Shown one piece after another: positions 1-8,179 of a stretch of 28,846 nt of DNA. Source of the stretch: Gnetum montanum (taxonomy: Eukaryota; Streptophyta; Gnetopsida; Gnetales; Gnetaceae); the NCBI GenBank assembly GCA_015680685.1, contig MNCI01030119.1:1-28846 (forward strand). The letters are read 5' to 3'. The position numbers and the translations under genes were made by a program. A model generated the notes under the pieces. The model worked only from the letters and a program-made list of their open reading frames with translations. It was not told the origin of the DNA and did no database searches. Positions within the stretch are counted from its first letter, which is position 1; each line of letters begins with the position of its first letter.

Positions 1-720
1 CTACGGAGGCATTCCACATTGCTTTCTCCTTCTCCATTACCATCTGCTCTATTCTGAATTACTCTATCTAGTTAGGTGCGATGAATTGTATGGGATATCT
101 ATGTTCAGCTCTGAGGGTTTCAAGCTCTTCTTAGAGTATATGGATTTTGGCTTCTGCATGCTCTACCCTAGTCTCTACCATGACTAGTTTACCTTTGATA
201 GTAATTAATTCTAACTGCACTACAATGAAATCACTTAGGATGTCAAAGAGTATTGTTTGTACTTACCTAGTTTACAGTAGTCAATCAAGCATGTTTTCAT
301 GATCAACAGGAGTCATTGAGGTTATGGCTAACATTTGAGCATCTTTGGCTCTAGTTAGATTTGCCAGTGGTACAATAGGTACATTGAAAGATTGTTTGAT
401 GTGATCAGTAATCACCTCTATTGCTTCCATTGCATCCTATTGTTATATTACCATAACTGTGGCTCCTTCTCTTGTCTCTAGCACCGCTTGGAACAATGTA
501 GTGTTTCTAGAGATCTATTGTAACCATTGATCCCCTCCTCATTACTACAATGAAATTTGTCCACTTCTAAGATCTATTGAAATTGTAGGTTGTATGGCAC
601 TATTGATAACTCGATAGAGGTTAGCTTCCTCCCTTTTTTCTCAGCTAATGGTCTTTGCAATCTATTTTAGATGACTCATGGATAGTCTATAGTCTTTTGA
701 TGGTGGCAGTGGGACTTTCT

Positions 721-822
721 GTTACTACTACTATTGTTGCTTATGTTGCTCCTACTATTGTTGCTATTACTATTGTTGTTGCTCTTTCTCTTATTCTTGT
801 TCTTGTTGCTCTTCACCTTGAT
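721..822. repeat. GTTGTT/CTATT-type trinucleotide-rich tract
   Basis: The tract is an imperfect run of GTT, GCT and ATT triplets on the plus strand. On the minus strand it reads as CAA/CAG/GAG-rich codons encoding a Gln/Glu-rich linker between the N-terminal domain and coiled coil of element A's ORF2. It is therefore best explained as a coding low-complexity region rather than a free microsatellite. Confidence 0.6.
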
Positions 823-1261
823 CCTTTTTGGGTGGTGCTGGTTTAAGAAATAAAACATATGAAGCATTTTAAACTCTCTTGGAAACATCATTGGTGTATC
901 CTAGGATTTTGGCTTACTTGCATAGCTTCCTAACAAGGCAAGGGAATGGAAGTGTTGGCTTTCCTACCTTCTTTTCTTCAAACTACCTCTGAATTTTTAT
1001 AAAGTAGAGTTATGCAATATTAGCATTGTACTTTCCCATCAGGATCTCACTTCCCCTAGTTGTGTAGGTGGACAACCTATTTAGTCCTTTGGTTGGAAAC
1101 TAGTGATATGTGCCAATTTTGAAATAGAATTTCTCCTCCAGAGTTAGCTCACTATATCCCTTATCTTCCTTGCTATATACCTGTTTTAGCCATAATTTCC
1201 TAGTTTCAACATCTGATCTTGTGGATAGATGTGCTTTTTGCACCCCTTCATTTGGTATATN

Positions 1262-1317
1262 AAAGGATTTAGAATTACTAAGGAATTCTCATATATTCTT
1301 AATGATTCCATACCTTA
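1262..1317. repeat. Exact 56-bp duplicate of 1757-1812, flanked by Ns
   Basis: Bases 1262-1317 are identical to 1757-1812 in the same orientation. A single N stands at 1261 and another at 1318, exactly at the borders of the copy. The copy at 1757-1812 lies in its natural place, because it aligns with the acceptor-side intron sequence of D and B. The copy at 1262-1317 sits inside the ORF2 coding region where D encodes about 19 unrelated residues, so it looks misplaced. Confidence 0.85.
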
Positions 1318-1745
1318 NTAACTATGGTGCCCTCTTCCTTATTGTCCCAGAATTGATAGGTTTCTCCAAGGTACCATTTGCCACTATCAAATAGGATACG
1401 CCACAGTGATGACACTTTAAGTTGTGTCTTTACTGCTTCTTAAGTAAATTCCATAAATGGGCCAAAGTTCATTTCTACAATGACTATGGTTAGGATTGAC
1501 CTCTCTTGAATAGCTTGGAGGCTATCTTGTAACAACATAAGGCATTGTCCTTGCACTTGCAGTTCCTCTGTCTCTTCTTGGGTTGATCATCTTGTAGCAA
1601 GAGTTTCTTGATGGATATTGAATGATTAGGCTTCCTGTTGCTCATATTCTAGTTCTTGTCCTCTAGTTTGGCCTCTAACCTAGCCTCTTAGACATTTTCT
1701 TGCACCTTTTGAGGGTTCTCCTTGTGCTCCTCTCTTTGGGACCAT

Positions 1746-2120
1746 TTGCAATCATTAAAGGATTTAGAATTACTAAGGAATTCTCATATATTCTTAATGA
1801 TTCCATACCTTATTCATACCCTTAGTTACATTAAGTTAGTTTATTGTGATTGTAGAGTTAGAAAAATTTCCCCATAAGTGTTGATTTTCTTATAACCCTT
1901 TACAATTATCTATTTTGTTCATATTTGTGGCTCATAATGATGGTTATGGTTCCTTAAGGGCATTATTTAAGTTTTTTGGCATTAATATGATTGATTTTTC
2001 ATTAAAAATTTCAAGTTTGCATTCATCCTTACCCTTAAAATACCTTTTAGATGTTTGTAATTTATGAAAAAAAAATCTCATATTTTCCTCACTAGGATAC
2101 CCCATGATCAAGATGAGCAC
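1746..2120 (-). other. Intron-like leader before element A ORF2
   Basis: This is homologous to the B intron (15095-15387) and to D (27889-28227). A GT sits at the donor position (context AGA/GTGCTC), followed 16 bases later by the block TCATGGGG that all three copies share. A branch-site-like TAGTAAT (minus strand, 1775-1769) lies 23 bases before the acceptor. The acceptor itself reads AA instead of AG directly before the ORF2 ATG, so splicing would be lost in this copy. The assignment rests on comparison, not on expression data. Confidence 0.5.
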
Positions 2121-2282
2121 TCTAGGATTAGATAGGTTCAAAAATCATGAAAATCGGAGTAGTAACATGCAAGATATGGCTTGGGAAAGCTAGGAGGTCA
2201 AAGCTTAAATTAAAGAAGAAAAACACAAAAATCTCCTTAGGTTCAAATGGAATAATGAGGAAAATTACACTAAGTATTTTCC

Positions 2283-2290
2283 TATTTATA
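2283..2290 (-). promoter_or_regulatory. Internal TATA box upstream of ORF2 leader (element A)
   Basis: The minus strand reads AAAAGTATAAATAGG. It lies about 165 bases upstream of the donor site of the ORF2 intron, comparable with a TATA box at 27690-27698 in D. Directly upstream are repeats of AATATCAGATCCCTAA type, as in the U3 of this element's LTR. An internal promoter for ORF2 is an inference. Confidence 0.5.
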
Positions 2291-2345
2291 CTTTTTGTAG
2301 GATTTGATATTAGGGATTTGACATTAGGGATCTGATATTGGGGCG
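2291..2345 (-). repeat. GATATTAGGGATC-type short repeats at internal promoter
   Basis: On the plus strand GATATTAGGGATTTGACATT is followed by AGGGATCTGATATTGGGG, giving three degenerate copies of a GATATT/GACATT-AGGGATC unit just upstream of the internal TATA box. The same unit occurs at 7915-7980 in the LTR U3 of element A. Confidence 0.6.
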
Positions 2346-2629
2346 GACTGGATGTCGAAGCCCAAAAATTTTCAGTTTTCATGAAGTCCTGCAAATAAAG
2401 AGAAATTTTCTATGGATGCGAGGAATTTTTAAAGTAGAATAAAAGGGTATTAGATGATATATGATGCATATTTTGTCAAACATTTGGCATAAATAGTGTG
2501 TAAAGAAAAAATATCGGGCTATGAAAGTTCATAAGAGGGATAAGAAGGGTAATGAATCCATGTTGTCAGAATGGATAGTGTAAATGATATGGGAAGGTTT
2601 TATTTATGTGGAAAGGATCAAGATGATGT

Positions 2630-2790
2630 GGAATCACTTGGTAGGTATAAGACACAATAGTTATACAAGTGGCTCCTTCCCAAATCAGGCTCCAACCCTT
2701 AATGCCCTTGTATAACCATGCCTAAAAGTGTCCTTAGGCACTTAAGGAGTTGAATGTAATACATATCTATTTAGCAAAACACACATGTTA
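2630..2790 (-). other. Conserved non-coding spacer block with inverted repeat (A copy)
   Basis: The perfect 10-bp arms GTTATACAAG (2660-2669) and CTTGTATAAC (2707-2716) enclose a 37-base loop. The surrounding sequence aligns with D 27255-27365, including TTACATT, TGCCTA, TTTGGG and CCACTTG anchors. No reading frame is maintained. It lies between the protease/gag side and the internal promoter of ORF2. The function is unknown; a structured RNA or a protein-binding palindrome are both possible. Confidence 0.55.
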
Positions 2791-3237
2791 GTACCACCAA
2801 ATTGACAAAATTACACTATGTTATACAAAATCACAAGTGATTACTATTCTTATAGTGAGATGAGATGGATTTAGAAGGGATTGTAGAAATTACGAGGTGC
2901 GGTATCTTACCATAGGCATAATGAAGTTTTTTGTTTTATTAGTAGTTAAAGTAATCACTAAACTTTCTATCCAAGATTCAAACCAAGTCCAAACCACATT
3001 CCATCAACATCATATCATTTCATCTCTTGGAGTTACGGCTGTAAGACTACCACAGCTGCAAGGAGTATCATCACTTGGCATATTGTCCAAGGAAGGAGTT
3101 TATTCATGGCACTTTTTTATTTTTTTCGATTTCTGGGAAGCTGCCTACCTTTAGGTATGGGTAACATGTCTCTCTAGTGAGACCCTTAGAAATTTATTCT
3201 ATGCTCTTTTTTTTTCTTGTGGCAACCTTTCAAGGTA

Positions 3238-3410
3238 GCACTTATTTTACTCTTACTCCCAATTTTTGTTAGATCTACAAGGATATAATACAACCTTAAC
3301 AACATGATAGAACTCACAACATTAATCCTAAAGAATCCACAAATCCCTTTGATGTTTGATGTCACACCCTTTACATTCCCACTTGGTTCTTCACTTTTCG
3401 GTCCAGGCAT
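3238..3410 (-). pseudogene. Short conserved coding-like block of unknown function (A copy)
   Basis: The minus strand reads MPGPKSEEPSGNVKGVT near its start and ILVDLTKIGSKSK near its end. D at 26577-26745 gives MPRGKKDGLRRNVQGVT and, after a frame change, ILVDLTKNGSKSNK. Sharing at protein level in both copies suggests a former short coding segment, possibly the end of a degraded gag-pro frame. I do not recognise a family. It lies in the spacer between protease and the ORF2 promoter. Confidence 0.4.
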
Positions 3411-3586
3411 ATTGATCATAGGTTTATTCTTAGTTGTATGATAGAAAAGAATATCATTATGGCCATGGTAAGAACCACTTATTAATGGAATGGATGGTGT
3501 GGGCTCATTGTTTGAATAATCAGTCCCTTGTGACTTGATAACATAGAGAAATCTTCACCTTATTGGACTACATCTTACTTTTATTC

Positions 3587-3633
3587 TTAATATGTCTTAT
3601 TAATAATCAAAAATTATTAATATGTCTTATTAA
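3587..3633. repeat. 17-bp direct repeat
   Basis: TTAATATGTCTTATTAA occurs at 3587-3603 and again at 3617-3633, 30 bases apart. The unit is itself close to palindromic. It lies in the non-coding spacer of element A. Confidence 0.7.
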
Positions 3634-3654
3634 AAATAAAAAGTTATGTACAAA

Positions 3655-3850
3655 AGAAATAGAAACAAAGTATGAAAAAGATAGTATGAAAAAGGTGTAA
3701 AGAATAAAAAATGTTAAAGAATATGAAAAATTTAAGAAATGAAAAATGTGAAAGAACAAGAAGATGTCAAAGAATGTAAAATATATAAAAGAATAGTCAA
3801 AATTGTATCAAGAAATAGGAAAAGTAAAAAGAATTGTAAAATAAAAATGT
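3655..3850. repeat. Purine-rich degenerate tandem stretch
   Basis: Units of the type AAAGAATGTGAAAAAT recur with variation over about 200 bases on the plus strand. The stretch is almost devoid of C. It looks like a decayed minisatellite or slippage product inside the spacer of element A. Confidence 0.45.
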
Positions 3851-4309
3851 GGAAAAACACTTATTAATTTTAGAATCAAAGTATATTGTCTCCTCCATGA
3901 CTAAAATCATGGGTGAGTGTTTGGAAAATGCTCCCTAAGTCTCCTGGATCATACACTTTAGGTGATCTTGATGGTAGTTGAGTTTTGATCATCTAGTCCT
4001 TAGTTTCTTTTTCTATTGGTGTATGATTATGATTTATTAATTTTGTTTTTGGGTCCTTAGTTGGAGTCATTTTCTGAGAATGGAAATTCATAAATGAGTT
4101 AGATTATTCCATGCATATTTTGGACAGTTGAAGGTTCTCAGTTGTAATGGAGTCTTTTGATTTGGTGGCCCTTGCTCTTTCTTTTGCATACACTTGTTTT
4201 TCATTATTTTTGTGGACTGGTATGGTAACTGTGTTGACATTCTAAATGATTGGTCCATAATTGCATCCTTTTCTTTTAGGAGTAATGCATGGAATTCACT
4301 GCGTGTGTA

Positions 4310-4745
4310 TGAATCCATGCTTATCCTCCTTGGAGATCTCAACAAATAGATCTCTCATACTTAGCTTAGTATTGATTGTGATAATCCATGATCTCTGCAT
4401 GATAATTGGAAATTCCTTATTAACATCTTTCAGATCAATTACTAGAAAGTCTACTAGATAAGACCATCCATTGACAATGGTCACCACATCATTAATATGT
4501 CCCAAGGGAATGACAAAATATTAATTCGCAATCTCTAAAATGATATTACATTCCTTCAATGGTGGGGGATTCCATGCTTGATATGTTTCATAAAAGATCA
4601 AATTCACCCTAGAACCTAAGTCTAGTAGAGCTTTTCATGGTAGATTTCAGCTACTTGTAAATAGATCAATGGAACTCCTGGATTAATTCTCTTCTTAGGA
4701 AGTGGCCCTACCTTAATCTAGTCTATAACTATTCCTATAAGATTG
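4310..4745 (-). pseudogene. Aspartic protease (retropepsin) remnant of element A
   Basis: On the minus strand, in shifting frames, one reads PGVPLIYLQVAEIYH, then KALLDLGSRVNLI, then VIPLGHINDVVTIVNGWSYL, VDFLVIDLKDVNKEFPII and a WIITINTKLSMRD end. This is the layout of plant Ty3/gypsy retropepsins: catalytic D-L-G (4622-4614 on the minus strand) in a hydrophobic context, followed by the PII-----A-A/N-type C-terminal segment. The enzyme would cleave the Gag polyprotein during particle maturation. It lies directly downstream of gag. At least two frame changes and several stops make it non-functional. B and D have no recognisable counterpart. Confidence 0.7.
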
Positions 4746-4899
4746 ACAATTTACATGTTATTATTGAACGATGTCAGAAGCTTGTTGTTGGTAGGTGGAT
4801 CTATTGAAGGAGAAGTTGATCTTATGAAGTTCTAACTCTATCAGCCTTTTCTAAACGTTTCCTAAAGAAAGGACATTTCTTTGTTTGGCCCTTAGTGTT

Positions 4900-7002
4900 T
4901 CTGGTAGGAACCTCTACTTGTATGTTCATTTCCCTTGTAATTCTTCTCTATTGTGGTTATGACAGTAATTCCCCTTGCATAATGGATGGTGGCCCTAGTG
5001 GCAAAGGATTGGAAAGGGGATTTGATGGACTAGCTTTTGGTGAATGTGCATGATGACTCTGATCCAACCTTAGAGTAGTAGGTCTATAGTATTTTGGTGG
5101 TTAATAAGGAGAATAAATTTTAATGGGTTTTTTTCTTGGAGATATTGGATGCTAAACATAATATCCATAAGGATCTAGTTGCCTATACGAATATTTTTGC
5201 CTTGGCAATGCAATTTCCCATGTCTACGGTTACTACCATTGTTATTGATATTTCTCATGTGTTTGAGGGTAGGCTCCACTTGGGTAATATGTTGACTAGA
5301 AGGTTTGCTTGATAATATCTTTAGGATAAGGAAATATTCAAGGCATATGCTTTTTGAAAAAGCTTGGATTAAGTGCATATACCCCAAATTCTTGCAAGTG
5401 GACCATAACAAGACAACATCCCTTATGATGTTCATACTGGCACACATTATATCCTTTCTCTTCCTATGAACTAGAGTTAGTATACCCTTCAATGGTAGCA
5501 ACTTTTCCTTTATGCTTATAACTTTCTTGTCCATTATCTCTTTTCTTCTTCCTTTCCTTGCCCTTATTAAGTGCTTGTTTAGCCTTTTCTTCCATAATCT
5601 TTAGGGCTACANACCCATCTACAATATTCCTAAGCTATTCCCTTAGTCAAAATCCATTGCCTAGGCATCTATGTAATAGTGAATAGTATCCACCCATTAC
5701 TGCATCAAGGGTCTCATGAGTTCCTTGCTTCCATCCTTAGAGCTATTTTCTTAAGTTGGACACTCGCAAATAATTTCTATATTTATCATTAAAGAGTTTG
5801 AGCATGGTACTCCAATGTTTGAATAATTTAGATTCTAGTGATTTGTACCAAATCTCTACCTCCTTCACAAGTGTTCTGGAAAATAACTTTAACTTTTGCT
5901 AATTACTTTCAATATTTGGTTGGGCACAGACATTGTGAAAAGCTCAAAGCTGATGTTGTGGATTAGTATTGTAGTCACCTTCAAATCTTGGCATGTTGTT
6001 CATGTCAAGTCATTTAATTCGACTATCCCTCATGTGCCTGGTTGGGATGTGAATAGCTTTCTAGATGTTAATCATACTGCAAGTTGTCGTCAAGGGTTCA
6101 TCATCTCGATTAGGTTCATGTGCTCTATTGTAGTAGTACCTCCTTCTGTGCTCATCCCTTTCATGATTTCTATGATCCCTTCATCTATGCTATTCATACT
6201 CTTTATCTTTCAAATTAGAATGTCCTATATAATGATCATGATGGTCATAGCAGTCATGAGTTTCCCTTTCTTTCCTATTATGGTCCTTGTACTTTTTCCT
6301 ACCTTTTTCAAATTCTTATGATGATCATGAGGATGCAAGTGAGGTAGTAGAAGAATGATGCTATCTTGTCCTCCTATGATGACTCTGATGTTCTTCTTTG
6401 TGGGATACAACAAGAATTCTTAGCCTTGAGTCCCACTTGTGCCGTGATTCTTTTACCTTTCACCAAAGCATTTCTACTAATTTGGAGTGTGATTTATTCC
6501 TAACAGGTTCATCCAATTAAATGATAAGCTTTTGGGACTAGAACTCATGATTTTGGTGGAGTTGTTTACTAATGAATGCATCTCCATTAATCTTCTCCAA
6601 GATAGTAATAGAATTAACTATCTTTCCTTTGTCTTGTTTATCTCTTCCCTCCATGACATGGTTCTTTTTTAACTACTCATCAGTAGGTTCATATGGTTAG
6701 GTCATGTATTTGATTTCATGATACCCTTCAAGTGCTTCCCTTAGTTTCATCCCTTTGAGAGCAATTTGGATCATAATGGGTGTTGAATGTTTTGGTGGTA
6801 GAACAATGTTTCCTTGAAGATTCCTCCACCTTAACTAGCCATCTTGATGAAAGATAAATGTGAAATTTAGATAGTAGGAATCATGATGAGCATATAAGAC
6901 CCTTGTCTGCACCAGCATACTCCAATCTTCTTCCTTTTCAATTCTCTTACTACTTCTTTGTAGTTTCTTGGAACATGATGCTATATTTTTTTTTGAAGCC
7001 AT
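4900..7002 (-). pseudogene. gag: Gag of element A, decayed
   Basis: The likely start is the minus-strand ATG at 7002-7000 (MASKKNIASCSKK), about 115 bases after the primer site. An N-terminal domain has EEDWSMLVQTRVLYAHHD, FTFIFHQDG and LRWRNLQGNIVLPPK; the same block is present in B and C. The central Retrotrans_gag-like region (about 5980-5600) has DKYRNYLRVSNLRK and WKQGTHETLDAVMGGYYSLL. A zinc-knuckle-like motif lies at 5451-5413, followed by LQEFGVYALNP as in B and a Pro/Tyr/Ser-rich tail ending near PPSIMQGEL. The protein would form the virus-like particle and bind RNA. Several frames must be combined, and a single N at 5612 falls within the gene. Confidence 0.75.
5413..5451 (-). other. 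Zinc-knuckle-like motif in element A Gag
   Basis: The motif reads YNVCQYEHHKGCC over 13 codons. Aligned with B (CDIFQYKHPKGCC) and D (CNVSLYDHPKGQC), the common plan is C-x2-C-x3-H-x4-C. A has kept the second cysteine but lost the first (tyrosine). Confidence 0.6.
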
Positions 7003-7117
7003 ATTTTATTTGTAGATGTTTAGTTTAAGTGTGCTTTTCTTAGAATTATGAGGTTTGACTTCATGTTCCAAGCACAAAAAAATTTATGAAATCAATTACT
7101 AAGTGTACATTGACTTG

Positions 7118-7135
7118 TCCCCAGAAATAGTGCCA
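7118..7135 (-). other. Primer-binding site of element A (tRNA-Asp type)
   Basis: The minus strand reads TGGCACTATTTCTGGGGA, one base after the LTR end. It differs at five of 18 positions from TGGCGCCGTTGCCGGGGA, the complement of the plant tRNA-Asp(GTC) 3' end used by Athila-type elements; four of the five are transitions. Confidence 0.75.
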
Positions 7136-7880
7136 ATGATGACTAGTGGAGTTATCCAACATCCAACCATATAAGATACAAGTGTTCACATGTAGCCTGA
7201 TCATAATCCATAGATGAGGCAATGTGAATATGCTAGTAATTGGTTAAAGTTTGAGATCGTTGTCTTCCCATGTGGAGCTAGTATAATCTATGCATATGGT
7301 TTAGCTCTAAGTGAGGTGTATGGTATATTGATGTTGGTAGGCCATAACTCCTAGCTATGATGGTAAAGTATGAAAATAGTGCTAAGTCAAAGGAAAATGA
7401 TAAAACAATCTACTCTAGCCTAGAGTGATGAGCATCCATTGTTGGCTTGTCATACATGCCTTGGGCTCATGTAACTATTACTAGGATTACCAAGTGAGTT
7501 CACTACTAAGTGAATTAAGTGAAACCGCTACTAGGTTATTAAATGATTATACTTAATGCTTGAAACCAGTCGTACTCACTTCACTTTACTATGAACAAGG
7601 AAAGTAAAGTACTTAGAAATGTAATTGATTAAATTAAGAAAATAGTAAGAATTATGCTAAGTAAAATAATAAAGCTAAGTGTATGCTGCAATGATGGAAA
7701 GTAATCTCAATTATTTTTGTCATAAACTATACACAAGTACACTTCACTCGAATAAAGACTCCAAACAACTACGTAATATTATACTACAGGCATTCACTCT
7801 ATCATTAAAGCTACAAAAACAAACTACAAGAATCTACCCAAGAATGGAATGAAAAGTTATTTCACCATGTGCCTAAGTGT

Positions 7881-7890
7881 CTTATTTATT
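7881..7890 (-). promoter_or_regulatory. LTR TATA box, element A
   Basis: AATAAATAAG on the minus strand is followed by ACACTTAGGCACATGG. This matches CCTATAAATACACCCTTAGGCACATGG in the D LTR, where the TATA box is intact. Confidence 0.5.
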
Positions 7891-7914
7891 GGTAGGCACG
7901 TGTGGAGCGATATT

Positions 7915-7980
7915 GGATATCTGACATTGAAGCTTGTGCCCTGATATTAGGGATCTAATATCAGATTCCTGATATTGCAA
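7915..7980 (-). repeat. U3 short repeats of element A LTR
   Basis: Five or so copies of a GATATT/GACATT unit with AGGGATCTAATATCAG spacing lie between the LTR border and the TATA box. The same unit precedes the internal TATA box at 2283-2290. Confidence 0.55.
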
Positions 7981-7989
7981 CCAGTAACA

Positions 7990-8179
7990 TGGTTATTTCT
8001 TAAGTTAAGGACCTAGGTTTAATCCTAGCACGTCTACTCAAAGAAGTTAGGCTTTTGCTTATCCACTAACCCTCACAAGACCTTGTGTGGTAGGATAAAC
8101 ATTGAGTTTATAAGTGACCTCTTACCCCTTCTATGGACTCATACCAATCACACATGATAAGTTGGAATTATTATTAATC
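7990..8179. other. Unassigned 190-bp spacer
   Basis: The stretch between LTR A and the LINE remnant holds CTAGGTTTAATCCTAG, which loosely resembles a tRNA-like B box, and the palindrome CACAAGACCTTGTG. No A box at the right distance and no second copy in the window support a SINE. I see no gene. Confidence 0.4.

Larger units (their letters stand above)
1..1745 (-). pseudogene. ORF2 of element A (putative plant transposon-protein domain plus coiled coil), partial and decayed
   Basis: Minus-strand reading from an ATG at 1745-1743 gives a start MVPKRGAQGE, matching MAPKCGQEGG in D's ORF2. Further on come GPFMEF, YLGETYQFW, KLWLKQVYSKEDKGYSEL, TLEEKFYF and LPFPCLVRKLC, all shared with B or D. 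A glutamine/glutamate-rich linker follows (about 830-721), then a helical region with ISRNTT and VITDHIKQ that aligns to B's coiled-coil part. The gene is cut by the window edge and contains several in-frame stops. The N-terminal domain recalls the plant 'putative transposon protein' family by pattern (a V-F--EAI---LGLPN-like core and the LPFP-L---LC end); its function is unknown. About 19 codons of the expected core are replaced by a 56-bp duplicate between two Ns. Confidence 0.7.
2346..4309. other. Element A spacer between protease and ORF2 promoter
   Basis: This is a mostly AT-rich spacer without a sustained reading frame. It holds the conserved inverted repeat (2630-2790), a short block shared with D (3238-3410), a 17-bp direct repeat (3587-3603 and 3617-3633) and a purine-rich quasi-tandem stretch (3655-3850). 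In an autonomous Ty3/gypsy element this interval would hold reverse transcriptase and integrase; none of their motifs is visible on the minus strand. Confidence 0.5.
1..7989 (-). mobile_element. Element A: partial non-autonomous LTR retrotransposon
   Basis: Read on the minus strand, the order is 5' LTR (7989-7137), tRNA-Asp-like primer site, gag pseudogene, aspartic-protease remnant, non-coding spacer, intron-like leader and ORF2, which leaves the window at base 1. The 3' LTR is not in the window. The element is collinear with D on the plus strand across gag, the spacer blocks and ORF2. I found no reverse transcriptase, RNase H or integrase motifs between protease and ORF2, where an autonomous Ty3/gypsy element would carry them. 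All genes are broken by stops and frameshifts. The outer limits are inferred from homology to B and D. Confidence 0.75.
7137..7989 (-). repeat. 5' LTR of element A
   Basis: The plus-strand left end is TGATGACTAG and the right end CCAGTAACA, giving TG...CA borders (853 bp). On the minus strand it runs U3 with short GATATT repeats, a TATA-like AATAAATAAG (7890-7881), TTTATTCGAGTG shared with B, C and D, a CATTGCAGCATACACTTAGC-type block, and an end close to that of C. The right border was set by alignment to the D LTR start (same distance to the CTGATATT block). The 3' partner LTR lies outside the window, so border and age cannot be checked internally. Confidence 0.75.

Noticed and set aside
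655-891. Two small open frames on opposite strands, one hydrophobic (Val/Ile/Leu-rich) and one Asn/Ser-rich
   Set aside because: Both are shadows of the trinucleotide-rich tract that encodes the Gln/Glu linker of ORF2 in another minus-strand frame; neither has independent support.
5896-6321. 141-codon plus-strand frame, hydrophobic, looking like a membrane protein
   Set aside because: It is antisense to the His/Asp/Ser-rich linker of element A gag; antisense of such codons gives hydrophobic residues.
7985-8160. Possible tRNA-derived SINE (GGTTTAATCC resembles a B box)
   Set aside because: The B box lacks one base, no A box stands at the right distance, and there is no second copy or flanking duplication in the window.
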